Shown piece by piece: positions 61,897 through 64,000 of a stretch of 64,000 nt of DNA. Below the pieces are notes generated by a model. That model did not search any database and was not told the origin of the DNA. It saw nothing but the letters and a program-made list of their open reading frames with translations. Position 1 is the stretch's first letter. Each line of letters begins with the position of its first letter. This stretch comes from Temnopleurus reevesii (taxonomy: Eukaryota > Echinodermata > Echinoidea > Temnopleuroida > Temnopleuridae): assembly GCA_036244855.1 (NCBI GenBank), contig BQKZ01000678.1:1-64000 (forward strand), in the 5' to 3' direction. Both the position numbers and the translations under genes were made by a program.

Positions 61897-63266
61897 GTAG
61901 GTAGAAGGAAGTTTCGGCGTTTCCTAAAAATACGAGCATCTGATTTGGATATTTTCTGCAAAATTTCATCTGTCAGATTTAAAGAGAAAAGAATCATTGA
62001 TTTGACATTGATAATTCAGAAGTAGATTTGCAAATCGGGATGAAAATACAGATCATTGCACAAAGCAGTCATAGCAACAAGCATTTTGAAGTCAGTGCCA
62101 GACATTCCACCCACTTTTTGATAGTATGTCAGGGCATTTCCATGTCCATATAGAATTTCTGAGTTAATATACTGGTTCGTTTTGCTGAAATTGCATAAAA
62201 CCTAAATATACAGATGCTCAATAACAGATTTTCATATGAGAGTCGTAAATTATATTTTATAATTATTTATTTTCTAGCAATCATGAATTACTGAAGCACA
62301 TTTTATGGAATGGTTCTCAGTTTTCACAGCTTTCTTTAGATCTAATTTTTGTATATTCAGAAAAGATCATATATCTGCATGCTGAGTTCAGGGTAAATGA
62401 AAATGTACAAAAAGATATTAATTATACCTCCAACATTACACACTCTTCTATTGCCCTGGCAGCGAATCTGATAATCAATCAATTCTTTCAAAGCATCCAA
62501 ATTTATGGTTGGATTTCCTCAAATTTCTTTTTGAACTTTGCTTTCCATTATTTATGTGATCATTTGTTTTGTTTGCCTTCCTAGCTCAATAAGAAGAAAT
62601 ATTTTAAGTGTTTCCAAATTATTTTTGTGACAATCTGTTTTGTTTGCGTCTTTAGCTGAATAAGAAGAAAAATTTTAGTGGTCCTGTCGCAGCCATGAAA
62701 AGGCGCTTGTGGTCGTGGACTTGCTCACCACCATTTGTGTTGTGGAGGATGGTGAATGAAGTCAATCAAATTAGACTCGCCATCTGCGCTGTGCAAAATA
62801 TGACTCTGTGGCGCATGCTATCTGGCCCGGCAAATTTTTCTTCTGTTCTTCTGAGTGCCTCTTGTGTCTGGGACAGGGCCACTATATGGTAAAGTGTAAG
62901 TCTTTTGCTTGTAAATTTTGCAATTATACAAATTTTAATGACAATTAGACACTAAATTTTGACCTGGCCACATTCTTTAAAGCACCTACCAAGAGTTGAT
63001 TGATATTCAAACACAGATTTTACCACTTTTGCCCAAGCTGTTCTGTTTTACTCAAATTTGGCCTAGCTATGTCTGCATTCAGTGATCTGGATTCAAGTAA
63101 AAGTAGCAAAAGTCAATGAATTACAGAAGGACCATGAGACCCAACTTCTTCAACCATTTTTGCGACTTACTGCCACTGTACACCATCGTCTACACCTATC
63201 AGGGCGACATCGAAATGATTTTGCTGTACATTTTTCCTACTTCGTTTCACTTTTTACTCCCATTAG
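61897..63266 (+). other. Copy of intron 11
   Basis: I found no difference from 53974-55343 by eye, including the 71-base tandem duplication and the exon 12 relic (63067-63223). This is far closer than the exons it separates. Confidence 0.85.
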
Positions 63267-63431
63267 GTTCATCTGTGTCTGCTAATAGCGATCTGGATGA
63301 AGACAGAGACTGTAACAGTAGCAATGTCGACAGCGAGTCAATGACCGTGGACTCTGGAAGCAGTACACCTGTACCCATCAGGATGACCTTGAAGCGACCT
63401 TCGGACATGGTGCCACTCTTCACTCAAATGC
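63267..63431 (+). CDS. BAZ2B: Second copy of exon 12
   Basis: It corresponds to 55344-55508 with the same splice sites. Two base differences, both changing the protein: Glu to Asp (residue 642) and Leu to Phe (665). The next exon would be a second TAM exon beyond the window. Confidence 0.87.
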
Positions 63432-64000
63432 GTAAGTTGACTATTTTGGTTTTATCTTGAAGAGAAATCATGCTTTTCCCAAAGAATTATTGATTAGAAA
63501 TGCATTTATCAGACGACTGGTGGCAGCGGTGGGATTCAAGCCCCTACATTTCAGACAGTGACAAAATAATAAGTTATATTCTGTGAATCAAATGGGCAGG
63601 ATCCTTCACAAATCACTACAAAACTTGTAAAAATATCAAGCAGGTCACTGCTTATTCTTTACTTCCATGTTTTCATAATCACTGATATTATAACCAAATT
63701 TGCAAGGGAACCCATATCCTTCCAATCATTTCACTCAAAATCTTACAGATTTTTTTTAACTAGCTGTTTAACAAGGGTGTATTTCACAGACTATTCTTTT
63801 CTCTTTTTATTTTTGAGGGGGATAGATTTTGCTGGGTTTGTATGTGATATAGCTTTGTAGGAGTGTGGAAATATACGTCTCCAGTTGTATTTTGCACCAG
63901 GAAGAGCAAATACTTGTACATAATACATGAAAGGAAATATTACAATAAAAGGATCTTTTTATTACTCCACAACAGGATATTGGCTCAGTTAGATCTAGAT
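63432..64000 (+). other. Copy of the start of intron 12, with inverted block
   Basis: After 27 shared bases it differs from copy 1: 63478-63688 matches 55546-55705 only when reversed. It then realigns in the same direction from about 63695, and is nearly exact from about 63890 to the edge. It contains GGTGGCAGCGGTGGGATTC (63521-63539), the antisense of a tRNA B-box-like sequence. Confidence 0.75.

Larger units (their letters stand above)
58807..64000 (+). repeat. Copy 2 of the large direct repeat, with exons 10'-12'
   Basis: It matches 51240-56094 in order and orientation. The position offset is 7567 at the left end, 7941 at exon 10 and 7923 through exons 11 and 12. The changes come from a 300-bp transposon, an additional 80-90 bases near 59350-59445 rich in CT, and small indels. 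It continues off the right edge. It may be the other haplotype of the same locus. Confidence 0.95.

Overview
The window is animal genomic DNA, most likely from a marine invertebrate deuterostome such as a sea urchin. That is an inference from the AT-rich introns, long introns around short GC-richer exons, decayed non-LTR and foldback elements, and two diverged copies of one segment that look like the alleles of a highly heterozygous species. There are no bacterial genes, no rRNA or tRNA genes that I can see, and no CRISPR.

One gene explains the coding content: the 5' two thirds of a BAZ2 (BAZ2B-like; insect toutatis) chromatin-remodelling subunit gene on the + strand. Thirteen coding exons between 19024 and 57462 join in one open frame of 821 codons plus one base, with matching intron phases at every junction. 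Order of the product: an N-terminal A/S-rich segment with the EFGGLG motif (residues 1-94), a WW-containing P/S/T segment (to 177), an RG-repeat and AT-hook segment (178-282), an acidic Ser-rich segment (283-373), a basic Gln-rich coiled coil interrupted by a 12-residue acidic microexon (374-539, with a PQDLS motif), a Ser/Asp-rich linker (540-668), the TAM/MBD-like domain (669-764) and the start of the next charged helix (765-821). The DDT, WHIM, PHD and bromodomain parts expected of the family are not in the window and should lie downstream. A noncoding first exon and promoter may sit near 2100-3124.

Region by region: 1-3124 holds (ATC)n microsatellite, a LINE 3' end and promoter-like DNA. 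3125-19023 is a long first intron with a 166-bp satellite array at 4660-5490. 19024-24016 holds the first coding exons. 24017-36946 is a 12.9-kb intron with homopolymer G runs. 36947-57462 holds the remaining exons. 58807-64000 is a second copy of 51240-56094, carrying exons 10, 11 and 12 again. It starts one base after the window's only N.

The repeat is the most striking structure. Read literally, exon 14 would be followed by a second exon 10 in the wrong phase, giving an early stop. The second copy carries an additional 300-bp transposon and an internal micro-inversion, and exon 10 differs at 12 sites, all synonymous. The simplest reading is two haplotypes of the same locus placed end to end by the assembly; a true partial tandem duplication remains possible.
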